From Gallionella sp. (GTDB taxonomy: Bacteria; Pseudomonadota; Gammaproteobacteria; Burkholderiales; Gallionellaceae): a stretch of 64,000 bases of DNA. Below, piece after piece: positions 45,836 through 57,265 of the stretch (position 1 is the stretch's first letter; each line of letters begins with the position of its first letter). The notes beneath the pieces are model-generated. The model was given only the letters and a program-made list of their open reading frames with translations. It ran no database searches and was not told the DNA's origin. The stretch spans positions 39,477-103,476 of the forward strand of contig JAUSNM010000014.1 in NCBI GenBank assembly GCA_030645535.1, written 5' to 3'. Made by a program: the position numbers and the translations under genes.

Positions 45836-45864
45836 AAAAAGGCGACCAACTGGTCGCCTTTTTT
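45836..45864 (+). terminator. Terminator hairpin GGCGACCA, copy 3
   Basis: AAAAAGGCGACCA-AC-TGGTCGCC-TTTTTT, followed at 45889 by the end of tatD on the other strand. Essentially the hairpin of 37701. Confidence 0.88.
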
Positions 45865-45888
45865 GCGTCGCGGTTTTGTAACCGCTCT

Positions 45889-46668
45889 TTAATTGACGGG
45901 GGGTAATCTGTTCAGTACGGCCAATGCGTTTTCTGTCGTCGCCTGCGCAAGTTCTTCGAGCGAGATGCCGCGCAAGTTTGCCAGGGTTTGCGCGATGCGC
46001 AGCAGATATTCAGGCTGGTTCGGTTGTCCGCGTTCTACAAATTCAGGCGGCATGTCCGGCGCATCGGTCTCCAGCACGATGCAGGAGAGCGGCAGGGTGG
46101 TGGCTAATTCACGCAGGCGAGTGGCGCGCGGGTAGGTCATCGCACCGCCGAAGCCTAACTTGAAGCCGAGCCTGATGAATTCATCTGCCTGTTGACGGCT
46201 GCCGCTAAAAGCATGGCTGACTCCGCCGCGCACCTTGATCTGGCGCAGGTGTTTGAGGATGGTGTCCTGCGCGCGGCGGGTATGCAGCAATACCGGCAGG
46301 TCGAATTCACGCGCCAGTTTGAGTTGTTCTGCGAAGAAGTGTTCCTGCCGTGCCTGGTCGTAATGCTCGATGAAGAAATCCAGCCCGATTTCGCCGATTG
46401 CGACAGGATTCCGCTCGCGTAAAAAGTCATGCAGTATTTCAAGATCATCTGGTATCGCATCGTCCACGAACATCGGGTGAATGCCATAAGCGGGAAAACA
46501 ATCGGGATATCGTTCGCACAGCGCATGCACCGCAGCGAAATTGGCGCGCGTAACCGTTGGCACCACGATGCGCTTGACCCCGGCAGCCTGGGCGGCTTGT
46601 AGTAATTCGGCCTGATGCCCGCCGAATTCGGCCGCGTCCAGATGGCAGTGTGTGTCGATTAATTGCAT
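45889..46668 (-). CDS. TatD family metal-dependent hydrolase
   Basis: A 259-residue TIM-barrel hydrolase/DNase. It has the N-terminal metal ligands DTHCHLD, then GEIGLDF, a histidine in VLLHTRR, GVSHAFSGS and the late ETDAPDMPP. The frame is open to 46725 through a REP-like palindrome, but homology begins at the ATG at 46668. Confidence 0.92.
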   Translation of the reverse strand: MQLIDTHCHLDAAEFGGHQAELLQAAQAAGVKRIVVPTVTRANFAAVHALCERYPDCFPAYGIHPMFVDDAIPDDLEILHDFLRERNPVAIGEIGLDFFIEHYDQARQEHFFAEQLKLAREFDLPVLLHTRRAQDTILKHLRQIKVRGGVSHAFSGSRQQADEFIRLGFKLGFGGAMTYPRATRLRELATTLPLSCIVLETDAPDMPPEFVERGQPNQPEYLLRIAQTLANLRGISLEELAQATTENALAVLNRLPPVN

Positions 46669-46670
46669 TG

Positions 46671-46752
46671 CCCTCTCCCTAGCCCTCTCCCGAGAACGGG
46701 AGAGGGAATGGCGCCCCTCTCCCATGAATGGGAGAGGGGGTGGGGGAGAGGG
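46671..46752. repeat. Double REP-like palindrome
   Basis: Two adjacent CCCTCTCCC/GGGAGAGGG hairpins followed by a GTGGGGGAGAGGG tail, between tatD and the oxidoreductase gene. Confidence 0.85.
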
Positions 46753-46761
46753 TGCGAGTCA

Positions 46762-47763
46762 TTAATCCATCGTCAGAATGATTTTGCCGGTCATGCCGCC
46801 CGCTTCGATCAGGCGGTGAGCATCGGGTGCCTGCGCCAGCGGCAATCGGTGCGTGACCAGCACGCCGAGTTCGCCAGCTTCAATTCGTTGCGCACATTGA
46901 TCGAGGATCTCGCGCTGACGGATGCGTTCATCGTGCAGGTTCATCACTTGCGGGGCGAGCATCAGTTCATAGCACAGCGACAAATTGCGCAGCCTTGCCA
47001 GTTGCGTATCGGCCAGGGACAGCGGCGTTGAGAGCAGGGTGACGACTTTGCCGCCGACGCGTGCGGCATGGAGAGATTTCAGGAAAGTATCTCCGCCCAC
47101 CGTATCGAATACCACATCAACCCCCCTGCCATCTGTCCAGTCCAGGACTTCCTGCACGAAGTTATGTTCTTTGTAGTTGATGATTTTTTCAGCGCCCAAG
47201 GCATGAGCCAGTCCGGCTTTGCGGGTGTCGCTGACGGTGATGGCGATTTGTGCGCCGTGATGATGGGCCAGTTGCACAGCGATGTGCCCGACCCCTCCTG
47301 CAGCAGCGTGAATCAGGATGGTTTGTCCGGGCAGCAAGTTGGCGCGTTCAAACAGTGCTTCCCACACCGTGATGCATGCCAGCGGCAAGGCGGCCGCGTC
47401 CTGCAACGGAATATTGGAGGGGCTGGCGGCGCAATATTCCTCATGTATTGTGGTGTATTCGGCGTAGTTACCCGGCTCATCACCGATACCACCATTGCAA
47501 AAATACACCGCATCACCCGTTCTGAAGCGTGTCACCGCGCTGCCGGTTTTTTCGATTATGCCGGCGCCGTCGCAGCCGAGTATCGCGGGAAGCTTGTCGG
47601 GATGGTAAGCGGGCTTGGCGCGCAGCTTGGTGTCCAGCGGATTAATGCCTGCGGCGGCGAGCTTTATGCGCACATGATGTTCTGACGGCAAATCGGGTTT
47701 TGCGATTTCAACGCTTTGCAGCACGCTGGTATCGCCTGGGGCGCTCATCAGGACAGCTTTCAA
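46762..47763 (-). CDS. Quinone oxidoreductase-like MDR protein
   Basis: A 333-residue medium-chain dehydrogenase/reductase. It has GINPLDTKLRA, GCDGAGIIEKTG and the NADPH-binding HAAAGGVGHIAVQLAHHHGA. No zinc-binding cysteines, so the quinone-oxidoreductase (zinc-free) branch is most likely. Substrate unknown. Confidence 0.88.
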   Translation of the reverse strand: MKAVLMSAPGDTSVLQSVEIAKPDLPSEHHVRIKLAAAGINPLDTKLRAKPAYHPDKLPAILGCDGAGIIEKTGSAVTRFRTGDAVYFCNGGIGDEPGNYAEYTTIHEEYCAASPSNIPLQDAAALPLACITVWEALFERANLLPGQTILIHAAAGGVGHIAVQLAHHHGAQIAITVSDTRKAGLAHALGAEKIINYKEHNFVQEVLDWTDGRGVDVVFDTVGGDTFLKSLHAARVGGKVVTLLSTPLSLADTQLARLRNLSLCYELMLAPQVMNLHDERIRQREILDQCAQRIEAGELGVLVTHRLPLAQAPDAHRLIEAGGMTGKIILTMD

Positions 47764-47978
47764 GGGAAATTCTCCTATTTAATCGAACTGCTGGTTGGCC
47801 GTTCCTCGAAACTCGCTAACAGCGCCTCGTTTTCCAGCTTCCGCGGAATAACCAGCGACTTGCCTGCTTGCGGGCTTAGTCGAATGGCTAGTTGCGTTAT
47901 CAATGACGACATTTTTCGGAATGCGTCGTCATGTTAAACTGTGTGCCTCATTTGCGCATCTTTTCGACGGGATTGGTT

Positions 47979-49091
47979 ATGTCAGGAAACACCTTCGGTA
48001 TCCTTTTTACAGTGACTTCGTTTGGCGAATCGCACGGTGCGGCAATCGGCTGCGTGGTGGACGGCTGCCCGCCTGGATTGGCGCTATGCGAGGCCGACAT
48101 CCAGCACGATCTGGACAGGCGCAAACCCGGTACGTCGCGCCACGTCACACAACGCCGCGAATCAGATACGGTGGAAATCCTCTCAGGTGTGTTTGAGGGC
48201 AAGACGACCGGCACGCCGATTGCACTGCTGATCCGCAACGAAGACCAGCGCAGCCGTGATTATGGCAACATCAGCGAGACTTTCCGTCCCGGACACGCCG
48301 ATTACACCTACACGCAAAAATACGGTTTTCGCGATCATCGCGGCGGCGGGCGTTCTTCGGCGCGCGAGACGGCGGTGCGCGTGGCGGCAGGGGCGATTGC
48401 CAAAAAGTGGCTGTCAGTGCGCTATGGCGTGGTGATACGCGGATATATTTCACAACTGGGTGAAATAGCTATGCCGTTCAAGAGCTGGGACGGTGTGAAT
48501 GACAACCCTTTTTTCGCAGCCGATCCTGCTCTTATCGCACCACTGGAAGATTACATGGATAGCTTACGCAAATCCGGTGACTCCATCGGGGCGAAGCTGA
48601 CTGTGGTCGCACAAAACGTGCCGGTTGGTTGGGGTGAACCGGTGTATGACCGGCTGGACGCCGAAATTGCCTATGCCTTGATGGGTATCAACGCCGCAAA
48701 GGGCGTGGAAATCGGCGATGGTTTTGGCTGTGTGACGCAAAAGGGCAGCGAGCATGGAGACGAGATGACCCCGGATGGATTTCTGTCCAATCACGCGGGC
48801 GGCATACTCGGCGGCATCTCCACGGGCCAGGATATCGTAGCTCATCTGGCGATCAAGCCTACATCCAGCATCCGTATCCCGCGCCGTTCGATTAACCTGC
48901 AAGGCGAGCCGGTGATGGTGGAAACACACGGTCGCCACGATCCCTGCGTCGGTATCCGCGCAACGCCAATCGCCGAAGCGATGTTGGCACTGGTGCTGAT
49001 CGACCATGCGTTAAGGCATCGCGCACAGAACGCGGATGTGGTGTGCGCAACCCCCAAAATAGCAGGGAATCAATTAACAATTAACAATTGA
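47979..49091 (+). CDS. aroC: Chorismate synthase
   Basis: Last step of the shikimate pathway, FMNH2-dependent. Landmarks are the start [20 protein letters not shown], then [41 protein letters not shown] and [17 protein letters not shown]. The ATG at 47979 fits the conserved start (370 residues). The last few codons and the stop lie in a CAATTAA heptad array, so the C-terminus (QLTINN) comes from the repeat. Confidence 0.96.
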   Translation: MSGNTFGILFTVTSFGESHGAAIGCVVDGCPPGLALCEADIQHDLDRRKPGTSRHVTQRRESDTVEILSGVFEGKTTGTPIALLIRNEDQRSRDYGNISETFRPGHADYTYTQKYGFRDHRGGGRSSARETAVRVAAGAIAKKWLSVRYGVVIRGYISQLGEIAMPFKSWDGVNDNPFFAADPALIAPLEDYMDSLRKSGDSIGAKLTVVAQNVPVGWGEPVYDRLDAEIAYALMGINAAKGVEIGDGFGCVTQKGSEHGDEMTPDGFLSNHAGGILGGISTGQDIVAHLAIKPTSSIRIPRRSINLQGEPVMVETHGRHDPCVGIRATPIAEAMLALVLIDHALRHRAQNADVVCATPKIAGNQLTINN

Positions 49092-49110
49092 TAATTATCA
49101 ACTGTTAATT
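49071..49110. repeat. Heptad array (CAATTAA/CAATTGA) at the aroC end
   Basis: Five or six period-7 units over the aroC stop codon. TTAACAATTG and CAACTGTTAA make the block a near-palindrome. Confidence 0.75.
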
Positions 49111-49118
49111 CTGACGCT

Positions 49119-49604
49119 ATGATTGAAACCGCCACCCTGATTACGTTGTGCATGCTGTATTTGATTTTTTTCCGACCCGGCAAAACGCCGCCGTTACAAA
49201 ATCCGCTGGTCATCGAGCGACCGGGGCAGTATCACCTGACCCTCGCAGCAAAGCTGAACCTGGCGCAACCCTTTATCGAGGCAGTCGCCAATCAAATCGG
49301 GACATCAGGTGAGGCGGGGCAAAGCAGCGCGACACAATTTTTTGAGGTGCACGACAATCAGGTAGCAGCGCATGGATATGATTTATACCTGCTCGCTATT
49401 ACCCGGCGCAACGGGATATTGTTGATTCAGGCGGCGCGCCCTGTATCTAAAGATCCAAATGCATATTTGGATACCATCAGAGAATTCGCCCGGGCCGTGC
49501 TGGCGCGCTTTCCCAATGACGAAGAGCCCGCTTCCGGCGACAAAATTGTTGCAGCTGTACTGCACGAGGCCGGGCTGCGCGGTATTAAGATCGAAACACT
49601 CTGA
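49119..49604 (+). CDS. Hypothetical protein
   Basis: A 161-residue protein with one N-terminal hydrophobic span (LITLCMLYLIFF), then a soluble domain with mixed alpha/beta character. No family recognised. It is separated by 3 bases from the HEAGH membrane protein and is probably co-transcribed with it, so the two may act together. Confidence 0.75.
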   Translation: MIETATLITLCMLYLIFFRPGKTPPLQNPLVIERPGQYHLTLAAKLNLAQPFIEAVANQIGTSGEAGQSSATQFFEVHDNQVAAHGYDLYLLAITRRNGILLIQAARPVSKDPNAYLDTIREFARAVLARFPNDEEPASGDKIVAAVLHEAGLRGIKIETL

Positions 49605-49607
49605 GCG

Positions 49608-50132
49608 ATGGATGACGAATTTGCAGAGGACGCTGAGTGGACACCTGTCACAGGGTGGGGATGGTCAGGGTTCGTGGCTGCTGCGATGCTGATTTTATGG
49701 CGATCGCATAGCGGAGATCATTGGGTATTTCTGCTGGACAACGCAAATCTGGCGTTTCACGAGGCAGGGCATCCACTTTTCAGTCTGTTGAGTGACAGGC
49801 TCACCGTGTATGGCGGCACGCTGGGGCAGTTGATGTTTCCGCTGGCCGCCGGTTTTGCGTTTTATCGCCAGCGAGCAACTTTATCCTGCTCTTTTGCTGC
49901 GCTGTGGCTGGGCGAGAATCTGTTCAATATCGCCGTGTATATGGCCGATGCGCGTGCTCAGGTTTTGCCGTTGGTGGGGAACGGTGAGCATGACTGGGCG
50001 GAAATTTTCAGCCGTTGGGGTGTGCTGGACTGGGATGCGGGTATTGCAACGCTGGTGCGGATGCTGGGATGGCTGCTGATAATCGTGGCCGGGATGAGGT
50101 TATGGTATCGCCGTTCAGCGCAGACAAAATAG
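49608..50132 (+). CDS. HEAGH membrane protein, possible zinc metallopeptidase
   Basis: A 174-residue membrane protein with about four hydrophobic spans. ANLAFHEAGHPLFSLL is an HExxH motif at the edge of a span, as in site-2-type (M50) metallopeptidases. An Asn/Asp third ligand is not certain (candidate ENLFNIAVYMADAR). It may be a peptidase or a degenerate family member. Starts 3 bases after the upstream gene. Confidence 0.75.
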   Translation: MDDEFAEDAEWTPVTGWGWSGFVAAAMLILWRSHSGDHWVFLLDNANLAFHEAGHPLFSLLSDRLTVYGGTLGQLMFPLAAGFAFYRQRATLSCSFAALWLGENLFNIAVYMADARAQVLPLVGNGEHDWAEIFSRWGVLDWDAGIATLVRMLGWLLIIVAGMRLWYRRSAQTK

Positions 50133-50180
50133 CTCTGATGAAATGGCTTTGAACTGAAGGCCGGAGCGGGTTACCCACCA

Positions 50181-50236
50181 TACCAGCTACCAGCTACCAG
50201 CTACCAGCTACCAGCTACCAGCTACCAGCTACCAGC
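50181..50236. repeat. Heptad array TACCAGC x8
   Basis: Eight perfect units, the longest array in the window. Its right end carries the TAG stop codon of the minus-strand glycosyltransferase gene (stop at 50236-50238). Confidence 0.95.
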
Positions 50237-51882
50237 TACTTGCTGATTTCTTTGTACAGCCGATATTGCTCGTTCTTGTCGGTCTTGCGGCTACCCTCCC
50301 AGATTTTTTCATAGCGCGATTCGTCCATCAACGGTCTGGATATTTTGTCGCCCTGAATCAGGCGTAATTCGCAGAAGCGTGCCGGGTCACGGCGGGTGAT
50401 GATGTTGCCGAAATAGTGCAGCATGGCGCGTTGACTATCGCCCAGAGCCGTGTTGCGCGCGATGCAGTTATAGTCCTGTGGCAGGGCCAGTTGCAGCGAG
50501 GCGACCATGCCACGATAACTCTTGCCGCTGTCCAGCCAGGGCAGCCACAAGGTCATTGCGAGTATCCAGATCAGCGTGATGCCTGACGCCCAATTGACCA
50601 CTGCGCGGCGCATCGAGCGGCCAACGCGCCATACCAGTAGCAGCCACAACAGGGTGGCCGTGATGGCGATGACGAACGGCGTGGTCTGAAAAACAGGTTC
50701 GAAACCGGGTTGGTAGTCTTTCAGCCATAGTGTGATCTTGGCGTGGTTGTCCAGCAACAGACCTGCCCATCCCCACCACATCAGGATGGCGATCAGCGCG
50801 AAGGTCATCAGGCCAAACCAGTCCAGCGCGTTGGCAGCCCCTCGTTTGAGCATGGAGAGAGAGGCAGTAGCCAGCAGTGCGATTGGCAGCAGCATGGGCA
50901 GGGCGAACACTTCCTTGATGTTGGGTACCAGGCTGAGCACAACGAACATCACGAGGAAACTGACCAGCGGCAACTGCAGATCGTCACGTTGCGCCAGACG
51001 TTTGCGTTCGCGCCATACGACCCAAACAGCCAGCGGCAGGGCCGGCCATGCGAGCCAGGGCAGGTTTTTCAGGTAATAGAAAGCCTCTTTGTTGGGCCCG
51101 GCCTGCACAAAATTAATCCAGCGGCCGATGTTGTGTTGCCACGCCCACTCGGTGAATAGTTTTGGCGAGTGCTGATACAAAAGGTACGGCCAGACGGCGA
51201 GCCAGGGCAGGGCGAAAAGGGCTGCCAGAACGAGGCTGAAAAGGTAACTGCGATTACGCCAATTCTGGAACAACGCAGGCAAAAGTGCTGCGATCAGCAA
51301 GAACAGTGCCGGGGCGATGAATCCTTTGGACATGAAACCGATGCCTGTGCCCGTGCCGATCCAGATGCCGGCGCGAAGTACGCGTTCCTGGCTGTGGGTA
51401 AAGCCATAAAGCATCATTGCGCAACCGGCGAGCAGCGCCAGATCGGTAATCATCTGGTGCGCACGCACCAGCATGCCGAGGCAGCCTATCAGGATGACAG
51501 CGGCCGCCCAGCCGCGATTTTCACCATACAATTTGCGTCCCGCCAGGCCCAGGAATAGCAGCATCAAAACGCTGTAAAATCCGCTGGCAAGACGTGCGCC
51601 ATCGTGCAGCGGCAGCAGTGGCGCAAATAGCTTGGCAAATAGCGCCGCTGTCCAGTAGAACAGGGGTGGATTGGTCATGAAAGGCTCACCTGCTAAGGTG
51701 GGGATCAGCCAGTTGCCACCTTGCAGCATGGAATAAATCACCCCGAAGCTGTATGCATCATCCGGTTTCCACGGATCATGTCCGATCAGTCCGGTGCCCA
51801 GCCAGGCCAGGCAAAGAAGGCCCAGCATCATGGCCTTGGCAGGTGTGATCGGGTTCGGGTCGGTGGGTTTGATGAAGTACAT
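50236..51882 (-). CDS. GT39 family glycosyltransferase (ArnT-like)
   Basis: A 548-residue integral membrane protein with about 12 spans. The luminal loop after the first helix, HDPWKPDDAYSFGVIYSMLQGG...TNPPLFYW, is the GT39/PMT signature with an acidic catalytic pair. Such enzymes use lipid-linked sugars to modify lipid A or proteins. It follows the M48 protease gene on the same strand. Confidence 0.85.
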   Translation of the reverse strand: MYFIKPTDPNPITPAKAMMLGLLCLAWLGTGLIGHDPWKPDDAYSFGVIYSMLQGGNWLIPTLAGEPFMTNPPLFYWTAALFAKLFAPLLPLHDGARLASGFYSVLMLLFLGLAGRKLYGENRGWAAAVILIGCLGMLVRAHQMITDLALLAGCAMMLYGFTHSQERVLRAGIWIGTGTGIGFMSKGFIAPALFLLIAALLPALFQNWRNRSYLFSLVLAALFALPWLAVWPYLLYQHSPKLFTEWAWQHNIGRWINFVQAGPNKEAFYYLKNLPWLAWPALPLAVWVVWRERKRLAQRDDLQLPLVSFLVMFVVLSLVPNIKEVFALPMLLPIALLATASLSMLKRGAANALDWFGLMTFALIAILMWWGWAGLLLDNHAKITLWLKDYQPGFEPVFQTTPFVIAITATLLWLLLVWRVGRSMRRAVVNWASGITLIWILAMTLWLPWLDSGKSYRGMVASLQLALPQDYNCIARNTALGDSQRAMLHYFGNIITRRDPARFCELRLIQGDKISRPLMDESRYEKIWEGSRKTDKNEQYRLYKEISK

Positions 51883-51891
51883 AGTCTGAAA

Positions 51892-51928
51892 CCAATTGTT
51901 AATTATCGATTATCAATTATCAATTGAT
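51892..51928. repeat. Heptad array (ATTATCA family)
   Basis: Four or five period-7 units with CAATTG at both ends, between the glycosyltransferase and the M48 protease. Confidence 0.75.
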
Positions 51929-51933
51929 GTAGT

Positions 51934-53355
51934 TTATCTGACGAGCTTGATAAGCTGTCCGGATTGCGGTTCTCCGCCGGGAAAGCGGGCGTTAATCAGG
52001 CGCAAATAGCTCTCTGCCGACTCGCCCAGCGGTGAGTCCTGTGCGAGGCTGGCAAAAGTATCGCCTGTTCGCGCGGTGATGATATGCAAGGTGAGCGGTT
52101 TGAGCAACTGGCGCTCATTGGCGGTGACGGCATGGAAGCTGCGTACCGTGCCGATAATTTCATCGCGATGGGCCGCCAGATTGTCGCGAGCACGACCTTT
52201 GGCTTGCAGTATGAAAGCCTGCTTGTTATGGAAAATAACGCCACCCGCGGTGTCTGGCAGCTCGAACAGTGCAGCGGGCAAACCGTTCACGTTAAGCGAC
52301 GTTATCTGCGCGCCATAGCCTGCCAGATTCCGTGCGTACTCGCCCGGCGTGCCGTCAGGTGATTCGTCCAGCTTCAATTGCATTTGCACTTCACCTTGCG
52401 GGCTGATGGCAACCAGCGCGGTCGGCAGATTGTGTACCTGCCATGTTTTAGGGAATTGCACGGCGATGCCGAGCTCACCGTGGTAGAAGGCGTTGTATCG
52501 CACGATGCCCTGATCAGCGTTGTCGTTGAACACCAGTCCTTCGGTGGCGGCGAGGAATTCACGGCGTCCGGTAAAGTGTGCATGAGCTGAAGTGTTCTTT
52601 TCCGCTTCACCCACAGCCTGCTTCAGGCGCGTGTCGTTGTCAGGATGGCTGGCAAATACGCCGTGATAGCGGCGCGGTTCGCGGCCTTCCTGGCGGGCCA
52701 GTTGAGCGTCCTGCAATTCCTGGTTTTTCAGCACACCGATCACGGTGATGATGGCTTGCGGGTCGTAATCTGTGCGAGCCAGATATTCGGCACCGAGTTT
52801 ATCAGCCTCTAATTCATGTTCGCGACCATAACCGGACAGCAAAGCGCCGCCGAGGAGGTTGGCCATATTGCTGCCCCCCATCGTGTTGATTTGCGGCACA
52901 AAAATGGAAGCGATCGTCATCCCTATGTTGGCGGCTTGCGCGGCGCTTTGCTGTCGTACCCCGTGACGCGCCGTGACGTGACCGATTTCATGTCCCAACA
53001 CAGCCGCAAGTTCAGCTTCTGAATTCAGGTAGGCGAGGATGCCGCGCGTGATGTAGACATAACCGCCGGGAAGTGCGAAGGCGTTGATGTCCGGCGTATC
53101 CAACACGGTGAAGTGATACTGCAAGTTGGGGCGATGGCTTTGGCGGGCGATATGTTGTCCTACGTTGTTGACGTAGTCTTGCAGGGCTTTGGAGCCGTAA
53201 ACCTTATATTGCTTCTTGACCTGTTCGTCGTTTTGCCGGCCGATGGCAATTTCCTGGTTTTCCGACATCATCACAAAATCGTTCGACCCGGTGACGGGAT
53301 TTTGCGCGCAACCTGCGAGCAGCGAAAGAAATAAGCTAATTATCAGAAAACGCAT
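51934..53355 (-). CDS. M48 family metalloprotease lipoprotein (BepA-like)
   Basis: A 473-residue envelope protease/chaperone. The N-terminus ends in the lipobox LAGC. The zinc site is LGHEIGHVTARHG near residue 121, with the third ligand in a later ELEADKLGAEYLAR. The C-terminal 230 residues do not resemble the TPR domain of E. coli BepA and end in a LysM-like TARTGDTFASLA. Probably in outer-membrane protein quality control. Confidence 0.9.
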   Translation of the reverse strand: MRFLIISLFLSLLAGCAQNPVTGSNDFVMMSENQEIAIGRQNDEQVKKQYKVYGSKALQDYVNNVGQHIARQSHRPNLQYHFTVLDTPDINAFALPGGYVYITRGILAYLNSEAELAAVLGHEIGHVTARHGVRQQSAAQAANIGMTIASIFVPQINTMGGSNMANLLGGALLSGYGREHELEADKLGAEYLARTDYDPQAIITVIGVLKNQELQDAQLARQEGREPRRYHGVFASHPDNDTRLKQAVGEAEKNTSAHAHFTGRREFLAATEGLVFNDNADQGIVRYNAFYHGELGIAVQFPKTWQVHNLPTALVAISPQGEVQMQLKLDESPDGTPGEYARNLAGYGAQITSLNVNGLPAALFELPDTAGGVIFHNKQAFILQAKGRARDNLAAHRDEIIGTVRSFHAVTANERQLLKPLTLHIITARTGDTFASLAQDSPLGESAESYLRLINARFPGGEPQSGQLIKLVR

Positions 53356-53397
53356 CGAAATTCCTTGTAAATTGAGGATGCTTTAGCCGAAAACAAC

Positions 53398-53422
53398 GAA
53401 GGGCAGCTAATGCTGCCCTTCG
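53398..53422 (-). terminator. Terminator after rpmE
   Basis: CGAAGGGCAGC-ATTA-GCTGCCCTTCG stem on the minus strand, followed by a short T-rich stretch, between rpmE and the M48 gene. Confidence 0.75.
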
Positions 53423-53462
53423 ATGGGTTGGCGTGCGAAGGGTTCCCTCGCACCACTGCTTT

Positions 53463-53678
53463 TTAAGCAGCTGCCTTTGTACCGTATTTTTGACGGAATT
53501 TGTCGATACGGCCAGCGGTATCAACAATCTTCTGCGTGCCGGTGTAGAACGGGTGGCATTCAGAGCAAACTTCGACGTTCAGCGTGGTCTTAACCATCGA
53601 TGAATTTGTTTTGAAATTGTTGCCGCAACTGCAAGTTACGGTAATTTCATGGTAATCCGGATGTGTATTTGCTTTCAT
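53463..53678 (-). CDS. rpmE: 50S ribosomal protein L31 (zinc form)
   Basis: A 71-residue ribosomal protein. CSCGNNF and [10 protein letters not shown] supply the zinc-binding cysteines of the C+ form. Start is the ATG at 53678 ([12 protein letters not shown]); the frame extends upstream without homology. Confidence 0.95.
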   Translation of the reverse strand: MKANTHPDYHEITVTCSCGNNFKTNSSMVKTTLNVEVCSECHPFYTGTQKIVDTAGRIDKFRQKYGTKAAA

Positions 53679-53815
53679 TTTTCTTCCTTGCGGGTGATTT
53701 GATGCGGCGGGTGTGCGCATGCTAGTTAAAGGCTAGGCCGGGCATTATCCATAGAATGAGGAGGCAGCGCAAATATTTCTATATGGGTATTTCCTGAATA
53801 CAAGGGACGGCAAGC

Positions 53816-54508
53816 TTATGGCAAATGGAAGCTCAGGGAGGATAAGGATTTCAGCTGTATCGGGTCGGTTGTGGTATCAGCAAAATCCAGCCGAAAGGCG
53901 CGGTTGCCGCAACGCACATCCAGCCCGTCGCAGTCTAACGACACCACCTGCGCATCAGATTCCTCCACGCCGTGGACTTGTTGCAACAGACGGTGCACGG
54001 TGTCCCGCTGATGAGCGTTTATTTCAAGGATATATGCTTCTTCATGCCGGGCAAAGATTGCTGCTTGCGTTGCGAGATAGGCTTCCATGTTGACCCAGTG
54101 GATTCGGCCCACGCCACCGATGTAACGGATGGCCACGGGCTCAATGCGGTAGAAGGCAAAATCGAGCATCATCAGGTCGGCGGCTTCGGGGAAGTGGCGC
54201 AGGTAGCGGGCGGCGGGTTGCTGCTGATCGATCAGTCGATGCGCATTGCCCGCTACTGTCACCCGTCCTTGCATCTGAATGTTCGGATCACGTTGATTAT
54301 GCGTAATCAGGCTCACGCGCGGGTCGTTCTCGATGTTCCTGGTGTGTTCGGCCAGCGCGCTGATATAGATCAGCAGGCTGCCATCGTGATCCACCAGATA
54401 CGGCGTGATGGAGCCGAACGGGTAGCCATCCAGCTTCTTCGACAGCGTACATAGCGCGCCATAGCGGTGGGCGCGCAGCAGGCATCGTGCTTCGGTTGCA
54501 TTGCTCAT
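53816..54508 (-). CDS. HugZ-family protein (split-barrel, heme/FMN-binding)
   Basis: A 230-residue protein of the pyridoxamine-phosphate-oxidase-like split barrel with a DUF2470-type C-terminus, as in HugZ heme oxygenases: GALCTLSKKLDGYPFGSITPYL, RVSLITHNQRDPN, GRIHWVN. The closing HQRDTVHRLLQQVHGVEESDAQVVSLDCDGLDV fits DUF2470. Start at the ATG at 54508. Confidence 0.85.
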   Translation of the reverse strand: MSNATEARCLLRAHRYGALCTLSKKLDGYPFGSITPYLVDHDGSLLIYISALAEHTRNIENDPRVSLITHNQRDPNIQMQGRVTVAGNAHRLIDQQQPAARYLRHFPEAADLMMLDFAFYRIEPVAIRYIGGVGRIHWVNMEAYLATQAAIFARHEEAYILEINAHQRDTVHRLLQQVHGVEESDAQVVSLDCDGLDVRCGNRAFRLDFADTTTDPIQLKSLSSLSFHLP

Positions 54509-54515
54509 GTGAACC

Positions 54516-56358
<1,843 letters not shown>

Positions 56359-56457
56359 GGCAAACGACTCGCTGCGCGAGTTTCATGTTAAACGTAATAG
56401 TTGAGCATAGCCTGTGCTATCGTTTAGAATGCGCAACTTGTTTTCTGGAAGCCTATT

Positions 56458-57261
56458 TTGTCATCGCCCGCTCTAGTCGAAATTCACAATCTTAACTTTA
56501 CCTATGATAAGCGCCCTGTTTTGCAGGGCATCAATATGAAGTTTCCGAAAGGAAAGTTGATTGCTATCATGGGGTTGAGCGGTTGTGGCAAGACGACCTT
56601 GCTGCGTCATATCGGCGGCGCGCTTAAACCTACCCGTGGTTATGTCAAGATGGACGGGCAGGTGATGCACGAACTGGATGCGGATGGTCTGTATGCAATG
56701 CGTCGCAAGATGGGCATGCTGTTCCAGTTTGGCGCGCTGTTCACCGACATGTCGGTGTATGACAACGTGGCTTTTCAAATGCGCGAACACACTGATTTGC
56801 CCGAGGATCTCATTCATAGCCTGGTCATGATGAAGCTGCATGCGGTGGGATTGCGCGGTGCACAAAACATGATGCCGTCCGAGCTGTCAGGCGGAATGGC
56901 GCGTCGCGTGGCATTGGCCCGTGCCGTGGCGCTCGACCCGATGCTGATGATGTATGACGAGCCGTTTGCAGGGCTTGATCCTATTTCAATGACGGTCATT
57001 GGCGATTTGATACGCCGTCTGAACGATGCGTTGGGCGCGACCTCCATCATCGTCACCCACGACATACAAGAGTCGCTGAAAATTGTGGACTACGTCTACT
57101 TTATGGCGAACGGCGTGATTGTCGCGGAAGGAACGCCCGATGAGTTGCGTGCTTCAGATAAAGATTTCGTGCATCAGTTTGTGCATGGCGAGATGGATGG
57201 CCCGGTGCCGTTCCATTACCCCGGCGTTGATTATCGCCAAGCTTTAAATTTACGGGCCTGA
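56458..57261 (+). CDS. mlaF: Phospholipid ABC transporter ATPase MlaF
   Basis: ATPase of the Mla system, which maintains outer-membrane lipid asymmetry. Walker A GLSGCGKTTLLR, signature LSGGMARRVALARA, Walker B LMMYDEPFAGLD, H-loop VTHD. Starts with TTG at 56458, preceded by GGAAG. First gene of mlaFEDCB. Confidence 0.95.
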   Translation: MSSPALVEIHNLNFTYDKRPVLQGINMKFPKGKLIAIMGLSGCGKTTLLRHIGGALKPTRGYVKMDGQVMHELDADGLYAMRRKMGMLFQFGALFTDMSVYDNVAFQMREHTDLPEDLIHSLVMMKLHAVGLRGAQNMMPSELSGGMARRVALARAVALDPMLMMYDEPFAGLDPISMTVIGDLIRRLNDALGATSIIVTHDIQESLKIVDYVYFMANGVIVAEGTPDELRASDKDFVHQFVHGEMDGPVPFHYPGVDYRQALNLRA

Positions 57262-57265
57262 CATT

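Noticed and set aside
50181..50236. TACCAGC array considered as a CRISPR
   Set aside because: Units are 7 bp with no spacers and no cas genes are present.
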